A stretch of DNA of 64,000 bases from Oryzias latipes (Eukaryota; Chordata; Actinopteri; Beloniformes; Adrianichthyidae): contig NC_019879.2 in assembly GCF_002234675.1 (NCBI RefSeq), positions 2,662,619-2,726,618 of the forward strand. Reading direction: 5' to 3'. Shown one piece after another: positions 12,331-23,642 of this stretch (its first letter is position 1; each line of letters starts with the position of its first letter). The notes under the pieces were generated by a model, which saw only the letters and a program-made list of their open reading frames with translations, had not been told where the DNA came from and did not search any database. The translations under genes were made by a program, and so were the position numbers.

Positions 12331-12589
12331 TTTTATGTGCATTTCTAATGCTGAACAGCCTTTATTATAGAACTAAGACAATACTGATTTGTACATAATT
12401 ATTACACAAAGGTTTACATGTTGGGGCTGCTTTTAAAAGCAGTGGCTCCCTGACAGCATCAAACAATTTGAAATTTCAATGACCTAAACGTTGACTTTTT
12501 TACAAATAGGCAGCTTTAAATCTTGGAATTAGACACATTTGGAAAATATGAAAATACTGGATTTTAAGAAGCAGCGAGAGTATGTGAAA

Positions 12590-12610
12590 CCCCCCCCCCC
12601 CCCCCCCCCC
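12590..12610. repeat. Poly-C tract
   Basis: About 21 consecutive C residues followed by an A-run; prone to assembly error. Confidence 0.9.
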
Positions 12611-13253
12611 AAAAAAGACACAGTTCTTCATGTATGCCAAAGTTATTTTTCACAAAGGCATTCCCCTGAGATTTGCAGCTGAAACGAGTGGGTAGTTACA
12701 GTGGAATCAGGAGAATTGTATGCAAATTAAACCGTTCTGGTATAATTTGAATCTCTTTATGCAGATGGAGCCCTTTCATGTTGGATGCTCGCCTTCTTTG
12801 TAGACGAGGGTCATTTGGAGTGTAATGTTGACTCTTCAAACTGTTACATTGAAATGGAAATGATGTTTTGTTGTTGTTTCGCCATTTGTCTGTGTATCGC
12901 AAGTTATATGGTCATCGCAATATTGATCATTAACACCTCAAATCCCAAGTTGTCCTCATATCGTGCAGGCTTCTACTGACTTACTGCCGTATGGGTGCAC
13001 TTGTGCGTTCCCTCAGCGGCGTGAAACGGCGTGTGCACACGGCAGGACACACTGAGGTGAAAGAATGAAGATATGCCAAGTATCCACTTTGTAGGGTCAG
13101 GAGTTATTTTTAGGCACCAGTACATACCAGGGACAGCAACTGCAACCAGCAACCATTTCCACCAGGAACAACAATCCAAATCTGAAGGTTTCGTTTATTC
13201 ATTTTTAACCAATGACAACAAATACACGGAGCTCTTATTGCATAGGAGTTCTC

Positions 13254-13259
13254 TTTATT
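13254..13259 (-). other. Candidate cox17 poly(A) signal
   Basis: AATAAA on the minus strand about 275 nt past the cox17 stop; another lies at 13199-13194. Confidence 0.4.
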
Positions 13260-13532
13260 TTCAGACCACCTTTTAAATATTCACACAGAAAAAAACACAG
13301 ACTTAAAAAGAGTTCTCAAATCAGGCCAAGTGCTTGGAATCACATTTCCCTTGCAGTGGAGGTATAAATAAGAGGGTGAAAAAGGAATATCCAGGTCTTC
13401 TTCCACTCAACGCCGCACTCTGCAAGACAGGCCAAAGAGTTGATGTTCAGCAGTGAAGTGAACCCAACTATCTGTTTCTGTACAGCTTCGTGGCCTACAG
13501 AACAAACACTTACCACACAAAAACACCAGCAG

Positions 13533-13804
13533 TTACACCTTAAACCCCAGAGACCTCATGCATTCCTTATGTGCCTCGATGAGGTGGCCACAGTTTTCCT
13601 CTCCCTTTTCAATGATGCTGCAAGTAGAAAAAGTGTCAAAACTGTCCGTTTCCAGCCTGCAGATGACAAGGGTCTCGTGTTCCGTCCTTACCAAGCATCT
13701 CTGACCTTCTTGGTCTCAGGACAGGCACAGCATGGTTTCAGGGGCTTCTTCTCTGTGCTCTCAAGGGCAGGAGGCTCCACACTGGCAGCAGACAGGGACG
13801 ACAT
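13533..13804 (-). CDS. cox17: Cytochrome c oxidase copper chaperone COX17, 2 exons
   Basis: Exons are 13804-13692 and 13617-13533, joined through a split TGC codon (TG before gtaagg, C after ttgcag), giving 65 aa. COX17 works in the mitochondrial intermembrane space and passes Cu(I) to SCO1 and COX11 for cytochrome c oxidase assembly. The copper motif KPCCAC is at residues 23-28. A twin CX9C pair, C28/C38 and C47/C57, forms the disulfide-bonded helical hairpin. Human COX17 is 63 aa and ends in a similar LGFK sequence; this protein ends LGFKV. The ATG at 13804 opens MSSLSAAS and gives the expected length. It was missed as a long ORF because the 74-base intron splits it. A minus-strand AATAAA lies at 13259-13254, about 275 nt past the stop. 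It is transcribed in the same direction as popdc2. Confidence 0.96.
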
Positions 13805-14098
13805 CTTCAGGCTGAAACACTGAAGGAAGGGAAAGTTTCAGGTCAAGACCAACCGGACCTGGAGGTCCGTCTTCATGCGGATGTTTTTGTGAAATGCCTT
13901 GGGTTTTAGTAATGCACCCCACCAGTTTTCCCGTGCAGACAAATGCTGCTTCTACCTAAACGTCTTACATAAAGGAAGTCAATTCAGTGGCCTTATTTTT
14001 TTTTTTTGCCAAATGTCTTCAAGTCACACTACGACCATTTTTCGATCTATTGTAAAGGGTTCCCTGTGATCTTTCCATTTTCATGATGCAGTTTTTAA

Positions 14099-14318
14099 TT
14101 TTTTATCAGACACGGTTTGTTTTTGTCAAACGTACCTTACATGTTTTGGCGGGATACCTTCCGCCTTCGCCAGAGTCGACCATCAGGTGGTGATGTGACG
14201 TCTTTTAAAAACAGATGTTTGAGGCGGAGTCACCTGTCAGACTTTGACGAAGGCGGAAGGTATTCCGCCAAAACTTGTAAGGTACGTTTGACAAAAACAA
14301 ACTGCGTCTGATAAAAAA
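14099..14318. mobile_element. Fold-back element with 71-bp inverted arms
   Basis: Left arm 14099-14169 and right arm 14248-14318 are equal in length and complementary with only a few mismatches. The termini are TTTTTTATCAGAC and GTCTGATAAAAAA; the inner ends are CCGCCTTCG and CGAAGGCGG. The 78-bp loop contains GACGTC. The structure fits a MITE or fold-back transposon; no clear TSD was read in the A/T-rich flanks. Confidence 0.75.
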
Positions 14319-16759
14319 AATAATTTAAGAACACAGTTTAAACTTGGAGACACTATGAACTTTGTTGAAATAAATTGATGCAGTTTTTAGCCAAATCAAA
14401 AAAACCTGGGTTGTTTTCTAGGACATAGTTTCTGCAGAGCGGCAAGAGTTCATTAGAGAATCCCCTTTAAATTGGCACGGAAAAAAGCATTCCCCTTATT
14501 TCCCTATCATCCCTTTGTTTAAAATCTCTCCCGCTAACATTACCGGTTCAAGAAATATGGTGAGCAATATCATAGCCGTCCAGTTCTGACCCAGATTCCA
14601 GCTCAGACGAGGAAAACAAAGACGTTCATGGAGCTATTTGTCTGCATGTGGAAGATCAGAATAGAGCAGAGCAGGGAGCTCGCCAACTGTAGTTTCTACG
14701 AAACAACTACCAGCTTTTTCCGACAACATTTTTTCGTCTGCTCCTGATCCTCAACGATTTCAAAAAAAGAAAACCTCAGAAATACAGTCTTTAACTTAAT
14801 TTTCTTTATGTCCCCCATCTAGAGAAAAACTGATACAAGAACATGTTAACGCATTAAATAAAGCTGCTTCAAATAAGCAGTCCAAACAGTACGCACACCC
14901 CATTTTTAATTGAGGAATCTGATTGGCCAGTTTATAACTTGAATAACATGTGATAAAGAAAAAATACCATGGAAAAAATAAGGATTATCAATAACATGTT
15001 TTTAAATAAAGTATCCGATCAAGAATGGTTATTCTGACCAATGGAATAACAGCTTTTTATTTCTCTATAGACGTCTATGGGATTTTGGCTTCCTGGAGCC
15101 AGCAGGTACTTCCTGTTTGGAACATCGGGGGGAGGAGTCACTCAGTCCAGTTCTCATATACAGTCAATGTAAAACACCTGAAGCACCATCACAACAACAA
15201 TTGAAGTTGAAGGTGGTTTTGTAGACAAGCAGCTTGTTAGGGATCAGCCTGGGGGGAGAACACGCTGTTCTAGTCAGTTCCTCGACGCCGCTTTTGATTT
15301 CCTTAAAGCCGAAGGGTCCATCAATACGTGCTGTTGATGTCAAAGTGCATTTAAATGTGTGACGATAAAGCTACAGGCTAAAAGTATCTTCTGGTTGAAG
15401 AAGGGCCTCCTTTTACTGACAAAACATCTAGTTAGACTAGAGTGACCTCCATTCACCCTGAAGACTTTACTTCTGCCCAAATGCAGCACGAAGCCGGAGC
15501 ACTGCCTGAAGACTTTGAGTCGTTGGGAAGTTCCTCACCCAAACATGACTTTACACAGCACTCAGATTCTTCAAACCATGTGGGAGAACTTGGGGGTCCT
15601 TTATTTAAGGAAGTTCCAGAAGTTCACGTTAACTGAATTTGAAAGAAATTTCCTGGAAGCAAACCGACAACTTGACAAATGCATGAATGGACAGAAACGT
15701 GCGTCAAGTGTGTTACCTTAATAACAAAGAAGAGAACGATGGCGTCTTTATTACACGAGTGTTTTTATTATTAGCAAAATTCCATGTTCATGAAGCCAAA
15801 AGGGTCCAACTCCAAAACTTGATTCCAGTATTATTTGAATGACATCAATCAGTACTGCAACATTATTCATATGTCCCTTTCTCACATATTGTATGTCATG
15901 TATGTAGATATATTTATATATTTTTTCTGCAATTTGTAAACATTTCAGTTCATGTTGTTTAAAGTCTGAAAAAAGAGAAACGCGCATCAAGGAAAAAAAA
16001 AAGAAGTCAGTGCCACTTCCTTTAAAATAGATGCACTCAAGGTCACCTTTAAAGCCATTGCATTACTTATTTACCGCATGTCAATCATCCAACTAAAGGA
16101 TGATTTTAACAAATAAATAATCATCATCATAAATAACCAATAACCATTTGATCGATTTGACTGATGATGAGAGCATCTAACCTCAGTTACATCCATATGT
16201 TACGTGAGACATCAGTGGAGCTCTGCCGCTTCCTCTCTTATGTTCATGTGCGACAATCAGCAGCAACCGATTTACCGGATAAGTCCGGTATTATTGAGCC
16301 ATTTAGGTCTCACCGGAGAAAAAAGACGGAAAGAAAAGACAGAAAGCCGATGAAGTGCGCCGCCCGCACGTTGGATAACTTCCTCCAGAACTGTTGCGCA
16401 ACGACTGTCTAAGTTAGCAAACATTAGCCATCGGTACGAACACTTCCCAGAATGAACCAACCCGGTAGTGTTTGAGTTTTGCTGAAGCTGCAACTCTTTC
16501 CGTTAAATCAATTCAATGAAAAGAGCAGAGTGCCGGACCTTAGAAAGGCGACTTACGTGGAGAAGAGGCGAAAATACGGAGCGGTAAGCACTTCACCTTC
16601 AAAACGAAACGACCATGCGGCGACTTTAAACCACATGTTCGGTTATCCCGCCTTCCATTGGCTCACAGGACTGCAAGTTGCAACCATGAACACTGGGAAA
16701 TGTAGTTTGAAAAAAATGCCGGAAGCCGGAAATGAGGACAGAACAAATGTTTCCTGAAA
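14319..16759. other. cox17 to HCN-like gap, no gene recognised
   Basis: Several short ORFs (for example 15442-15636) with no recognised domain and no splice partner. A short direct repeat of TTTCCTGAAA at the right end belongs to the LINE insertion that follows. Confidence 0.45.
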
Positions 16760-17391
16760 AATTAAAGAAACTCATTTCAAAATAATTAATAAATATTATC
16801 CTGTCTCTGATTTTCTTCAAAGCAGATTTAAATTTGATGATGAATCTTGCACTTTTTGTAACTCAAATGAAGAAACGCTGTGGAACATTTGTGTTTTTTT
16901 TAATGCAATTTTTCAACTGGTCTCACATAAGGAATTGGATTAATTTAAAACTGAACATTCCCCCTTTTGGTATTTCTGATGTCCTTCTGTTTATGGAAAA
17001 TATAGATTATTCTTTTTCAAACATCATTAATATCAACAGGAAAATACCATATCCACTGTTGCAAGTGGAGAGGTTCCAAGCCCTCCTTCCCAGGTTTTAT
17101 TAACAAAATTGTATTATTCCTCAATGAAAAGATTACAATCCTCCGTAGGTGTTAAAAAAAATATCTAAACCAATTTCCTTGTGGCTGTTATTTTAGTTTC
17201 TGTCCTGTGCTGTCATTTGTCTCCTGATATTTTTTATTTTATTGTTTCTAAGTGTTCTAACACTATATGTTGATGACATCTGAGAGTATTATTTACCCCC
17301 CCTAGTGAGTGTGTATTTCGTAATGTGTTCATCCTCTGCTGGAGTTTGTATTTTGTCTTTGAAAAGTTCAATAAAAAAAAAAGTACATATA
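16760..17391 (+). mobile_element. 5'-truncated LINE 3' fragment with poly(A) and TSD
   Basis: TTTCCTGAAA at 16750-16759 and 17392-17401 flanks the insert. Its start encodes a degraded Cys-rich L1-type ORF2 end (CTFCNSNEETLWN in one frame, then stops). It closes with AAAAGTTCAATAAA followed by an A-run at 17371-17382. The pattern is a 5'-truncated, target-primed retrotransposon of L1-like type. Confidence 0.75.
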
Positions 17392-17639
17392 TTTCCTGAA
17401 AGAGGAAAAAAAACTTTCTATTTATTTGCTTCGCTACGACACATCATACAGTTCAGAGGAACATGAGTACAAACTATAAACTAAAAGAAGTCATTCTTAT
17501 TCTAGTTACAAAAATAGAAATCCCTTTAAATTGTTGCTTTATTCTTGAAGCTCCATTTGCTCATCTCCAGACAAAATACACTTGAAGACGTACAACTTCT
17601 GCTTTGGCGAACATCAACTTCCGCTTCCAGCATGGAGTG

Positions 17640-17880
17640 GGGCTCCATCCACCATCTTGTCTGCAGCTAGGTACTCTAAATCCCTTTCAGGCTCATCCCA
17701 GCGACTGTCAGTCACAGGGAAACACAATCACACATTTAGAGTCACCATGAAGCATGTTTTTTGGACTGTGTGAGGAAACCAGAATCCTCAGAGAAAGAGG
17801 AAAACATGCAAACTCCACACAGACAGAACCCAGCTGGGATTTGAACCTGGACTTTCTTGCTATGAGGCAAGAGAACATGC
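17640..17880 (-). repeat. Diverged copy of the fish SINE-like repeat (minus)
   Basis: It reads as the reverse complement of the element at 26868: TTTGGACTGTGTGAGGAAACC, ACATGCAAACTCCACACAGA and GAACCTGGACTTTCTTGCTATGAG are present in order. Confidence 0.65.
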
Positions 17881-18769
17881 ACACATTATTTTTATTTAAT
17901 GAGTTTTTTTAAAGTACAAATGCCTATGAGATAAAGATCTCAGCCACAAACCCTGACCGATTTTTGTTTCTCCACCACTGCTTTGTTCAGTACAGTTATG
18001 TAAGACATATTGCTGTTTGTGCACGGACCACCCGGTTACAAGAGTGACCTGGGACGTTTCACCATGAAATATATGAGGTCTCTCTGCAACTGTATGAGCA
18101 TTTCCACCTTTTACATTGCGTCAGCAAAACAAGGCAGAACGTAAGCAGAGGCACTGACTCATGTAGTCTACTTTGAAGGCCAGCTGTGCACCAGATAAAT
18201 CAGCAAGTAAGCTTTTTATAACATTTCCTCATCGGTTTATGATGGATTTGCATCTCCAAATAGGGGTTCTACACTCCTCTGTGTTTATGGAAACTCCTAA
18301 GCTGTATTTAGGTGAAATGAAATGAAACTTTCTTTTCATAAAGTCTGCTTTGAGTTCACTCTGTTATTCACGTATCTGACCCGGAGCAGAAGTGGTGTCG
18401 AGTCTATCCTCACCACCTGCTACTTTATTTTCCTTTCTGAAAAAGGCTTCCAGCATTTTTTGTTAAAAAAAGAAAAAAGAAAGAAATTATGGGTTTCTTC
18501 TTTTAGTACACTACTATTTTCTGTTAGGCCTTTACAGAAGAAAAACAAAGTAAAAAAAATACATGTCTACTTTTATCACAACACAAAAGGTTAGGAGGCT
18601 GAAAATGGGTGTTTTAGGTGGATATATTTGCTGACCAATAAATATGTAACTGCCAAGTTACATGCAATACAGGTATTTTACAATGAAACAAAAATCTAAC
18701 ACCAATTTTAAATGGACCTCTATTTAGCACATTTACCACAGAACGGTCACCATGACGCACATTTCTCAT

Positions 18770-19480
18770 ATGCAGGGCCCTTTGGAAGGAGTGTTTGGGT
18801 GATCAGATGCCGCCCGTTTTGCCCCACCCCACCAATTTTAACTGCACCCCCTTAGCATATGAACACACATGTATACACCGGGAGGATTGTAGTCACATTG
18901 GACCCTGTCTCCCACCAGGATGCGTTCTTGGGGTGTGGCCCGGGGCACCAGGCTACCCGTAACATTTTCCATCGTTGCTTACAGCAACTGAAGCCCTGTC
19001 CTTTCCCTCTGTGCCCTGTCGGGGTCCCCTGCCGAAACTTGGTGTCAGCCCCCTGCGTCACGGCTCTCTCGTCTGGGCCTCGAACATCTAGGGGGAGGGG
19101 CAGGTCCCTGCATGGTTGGGGCCCTGCTCTGTGCGCTCTCTGCTCCCTTTGCGTTGGGGGGCTACCTACATATCAGGAAACACACAGTCATTCAATTTAG
19201 ATGTTCATTCCTTCTGGTGGATGCTGTATTTTATTTTTAGTTGGACGTGTAATCCCATGCGTCCGTAATCATGTCTGTGTGCATGAGGAGGGGCTGGTCG
19301 GACTGATGTGTGGCAGGAAGTCTTCTATAGATACTGTGAATTAGTAGATACACTTAAGACTCATAAAGAGTTGTTTGGGTGCCGCGTGATGGTGCGTGTA
19401 CAAGTGAGCATGAGCATCGATGCACGTAATGTGAGTTACGTATGACACTCAACCCATGACCTTGATTTATTATCCCCCCC
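18770..19480 (+). repeat. GC-rich repeat sharing a motif with the 42.8-44.5 kb retroposon
   Basis: CCACCAATTTTAACTGCACCCCC occurs near 18828; on the minus strand of the retroposon the same words recur at about 44280-44264. The remainder is C/T-rich with no convincing protein. Boundaries are approximate. Confidence 0.45.
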
Positions 19481-20059
19481 CGCATCCTGTCTGAGCGGCT
19501 AAAACTCAATTAAGTTCACATCTATTACCAATATTAACCCAGAATGACAAGCAACCATGATTGTAAAAGTAAAACATTTTCATCATAATCAATCTGAGTG
19601 TTCATTTGCTGGACAGTACGAAAAAAAAAAGTATTGACATGACAAAGATCCCAAATACATCGCCTGGGCAACCAAGGAGTGGATGAAAGCATTTCAAGGC
19701 TCTGGACTCTTTTAGCCAATTTCTGGACCTCAATTGAAAATCTGTTGAGGAATTTTAAAGTCTGTATTGTCCAGCAACAGCCCCTAAAAGCATCACAGCT
19801 CTTGAGAAGATCTGCATGGAAGAATAGACCAAAACAGCAGTGATTGTAAACCTTTTGGAAGAAAAACAGGAAACCTTTGACCTTTGTCTTTGACAACCAG
19901 GGTTACATTACAAGTATCAGTAAATAAATTCTGCTCCATTATACAAATAAATTCTTTAAAATTCAAAAAGTTACATTGGTTATTTTGTTTACCATTCTGT
20001 CTCTCACAGTTGAAGTGTTTCTAGGATTTTTCTAAGTGGGACAACTTGCAGAAACACTG

Positions 20060-21328
20060 ACAAATACCCCCCCCCCCCCCTTGTAGATTTAGCAGTCATT
20101 TTATTTATCTAATAACTTTAAAGTTAGTGTGTAAATTGTTAACTTTCAAATCGTTATAGCCTCACAGCTTAAAGCGTATCTACTTTTCTAATTTTTTCGT
20201 CCTGTTTTAAACGTATCAGCCGTGCTTTGATCAGTCCGCGCAGCTCAAAACTTGGGTAACTCTGCTTACCAAAACAAGATTATACAATATTTGAAAAATG
20301 TAGACGGATGGATTTAAAGCTTAGGATTTACAGGACACAGAGGGAAAAATCTACAAGCAGTCTGACGTCCAATAAGTCTTTTTTAAAACACCCTATCCGT
20401 AGCTCTGAGGGGTTCATTCTATTTTCGGATGCACTCTGTTGTGCAGCCAGTGTGCACCTGGAACAGTTTTTCAGTCCTTCCAAAAAATGTCAGGATTTGT
20501 TTTTTAATCTCAGCATGATTTTCTTTTAAGACTTTTCTTTTAAATGTGCAAAAAAAAGGTGTTTATGATGCATCTATTGTGCCAGAGATTAATAACAAGA
20601 TTAACCATGTCTTTATGCAGTAAAATACCTATAAATTCATCATAATATGATGTTTATTTATCATTTCATTGATCATAAATGCAATAAATCTTACCTACAT
20701 GCAATAAACCTACCAAGAACGAGTCATGTGCTTTTCTGACATTTCATTTCATCTCTTCTCTCTGTTGTGTTTTTCTTTCTGTTCTTTGAAATGTGCGAAC
20801 AAACATCCAGGTCTTTGGCTCAAGCCTGGAACAATACCTGAGGTAACAAACAGCTCGGCTTTAATTACATCCCTGCTACAGACTGGAGAGGTCCCTGTAC
20901 CCTTGGCCAGATGACTGACTCGCACAACAGTATAAATGTGCCCCCCCTCGTGTGCACATACCCCCACCCATGTCCAAAGTATGATGAGAACTGGACTTTG
21001 GCCTCTTGACACGACTTGATTCATGCAGCGATGAGACCCAGATACTGAATAGTTGATGAGCTGGAAAAAGCAATGAGTGCAGGGACGGGATGGGGTGGGG
21101 TGGGGGCAGGAATAGAGTGAGGGAGGGTGCGATCAAGCAGGAAGGCAGGCTCGCTCCACGCAGCTCCATTTCAGTCCCATGGCTGGGAGGATTGAGGCAA
21201 AATGAAATCAGCAGCGGGAGTGCATGTAGGCTGAGTTAGACGTCACTCGTCCCGAAGAGAAGGAGGATCAGCAGAAGCATCACAGGGGAGGATGGCCTCT
21301 TCGTTCAGCTGATGAGAGGAGTTTCACC
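20060..21328. other. Upstream region of the HCN-like gene
   Basis: A poly-C tract at about 20068-20080, then AT-rich DNA, then G-rich stretches near 21080-21130 before the ATG at 21329. No convincing TATA box or upstream exon was identified. Confidence 0.4.
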
Positions 21329-23590
21329 ATGGAAAAGCTGAAAGGTCCCAGAGAAGGATGCAACAGAGGCACATGTGGATGGAGAGTCCTGCTTCTGCCC
21401 CAGCTGAACAGGCAGTCGCTGTACGTGTACGGCAGCGAGGTGGCCGTGGAAAAGGAGTGTGTCCGTCAGCTGGAGAGCGGAGTCTTTGTCATTCACCCTT
21501 TCAGCCCCATGAGGTATTTGCTTCCTCTGATAGATTCAGGCCAGCCTCGTTCATCACACTCACCGTGTTTCCAATTGTTTTTTCATGCGTGGATTCTCAT
21601 GGAGTTCAGCAACTTTCCATCATTTCTGTCAGTTCTTGGAAGATTGTCATTGAAATTAAGTTATTTATAGTTGGTAACACCAGTTTTCTTAGAAGTATCT
21701 TTAAAAAAAAACATTGCCTCTCTCTAATGTTCTTCCACATCTGTTAGGAACTCTGCTTGGAATGATGGAGTGATAGTTTATTTCTCCTTTACTAATGCAA
21801 ATGAAGAGCCAAAGAAGAGGTCTACCCTGCTGGTCTTTCTTGTACTCCCTTGTTTAGACATTTAAGTGTATTTTGTTGAGTTTGTCTGATACGAGTTGAA
21901 TAAACTGAGTTGACATAATGCTTCGAGGCATTATGCAACACTTAAGCGACTGCAAACCCCAGAAATCCCCAAGGGAACACAAATAGGAGAATATCGCTGT
22001 TACGTATAAAGTGGGACAGAAAAGTTGATGGTTAGAAATCCGTCTCAGTTGTGACACTTTCATTTTTTTGAATGGATATTAACGATATAACTGAGGATTA
22101 ATTTCAGAGGCAGCAGGGGAGGGAGCCAATATGAGTTTCCTCAGGTGTTTGGGTAACAACCGATGGGTCTGTAAGGTGAGCATATGGGTTGAAAACAGAG
22201 CGGTGATGAAACAGCTGGGATCAGAGAGCAGAGTCGCTTGAGCCGGGCAATTGAAGCCTGGCTGAGACGATGCGCAGTTACATTATCAGCGTTTGGGTGG
22301 CATCAATCCGCTGTCCCACATGCTGATGTAGATGGTCAGTGAGCTTCCTGTGTGGCAGATGAATGCAGACCATCCACTGAGATCATGCATGGTTGAACAA
22401 CACTTGGGGGGGAGTCGTCAGAGCTCTTTCCCGCTGACCTCCTGATCTTCCTCTTGCAGGAGTTACTACATCATGGGCATGATGGCCATCACCTTTCTGA
22501 ACCTGATCGGTATTCCGATGGAGATCGCATTTCTTGACGGCAGCAGTGGACTTGCGTGGGAAAGTTTTAACGTGTTCTCAGACACTCTGTTTCTCATCGA
22601 TGTGGTCCTGAACTTTCGAATGGGTATCATAACAGAGGACGCAGAGGTGAGAGCGGCAATGCCTATTTTTAGGCACAATTTAGGAGATGATAATCCCTGC
22701 TTGGACCAGCTCGTAAAATCTGTCTATGCTGCGTCTGTAATCTACTCAATACACGAAAGGTTAGATTAACCACCCACTGAGCTCCGTCTGGGACACGGAC
22801 AACATCAGCACCTGCTGTTTCATTTTATAACTGAGATTTAAATGTTTCTGTCAAATTTGTATATGACATTTCCAATTAAGTATTATCCAGACTAATCTGT
22901 TATCAGTTCACAACCTTCTGTAATGTAGATCGCGTGCGCATCATTGGAAAAAACCGCATGCTTCTTTTTCCTCTAACAGATTGCTAAGGCGATGTGCTTA
23001 TATGAAGGCTGAAGGTCATCGCCTTGAATGCTGATGGCCTGAGTCACTGGCTCAGATCAAGTGTAATATCGTGCATCTGTGGGGCTTTTTCTTGCATATG
23101 TATCTACCAACTTTTTTTCTTCGTCAGGAAGCTATTCTGGACATCAAGCAAATACGAGTCAATTACCTAAGGACGTGGTTCATCCCAGACGTCATAGCAG
23201 CTTTTCCCATCGGATACATTCTGTTGTTTGCGGTAAAAATGGAAGCAAGCAAACAAAAAAAACACTTTAATTTTATGAACAGAGCAATTACTTCCTTTGA
23301 TATGTTTTTCAGGCGTAAAAATGTGACGGATACGTAAAAATCATATGTGGTTTCGTTCTCAGGACTTGCATTATCAAAATGAGGACAGCCCGTCCAAGAC
23401 CAACAAGATGATGAGAATCCTGATGTTTGTGCGGATCCTCAGCTTGATCCGGCTGGCTCGAGTGTCTCGACTGGTCCGGTTCTTCAATGAAGTGGAGAAA
23501 GTGAGTTTAAACATTTCACAAGGGGAATATCTCAAATAAAAAAATCTTGCTGGGCTTGTGTGACAAATTTACGTTTGATAGGAAATTTCA

Positions 23591-23642
<52 letters not shown>

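Noticed and set aside
13073-13276. Small ORF downstream of cox17
   Set aside because: No domain; overlaps the probable cox17 3' UTR.
23592-23638. CRISPR-like or regulatory array
   Set aside because: Simple (TA)n microsatellite.
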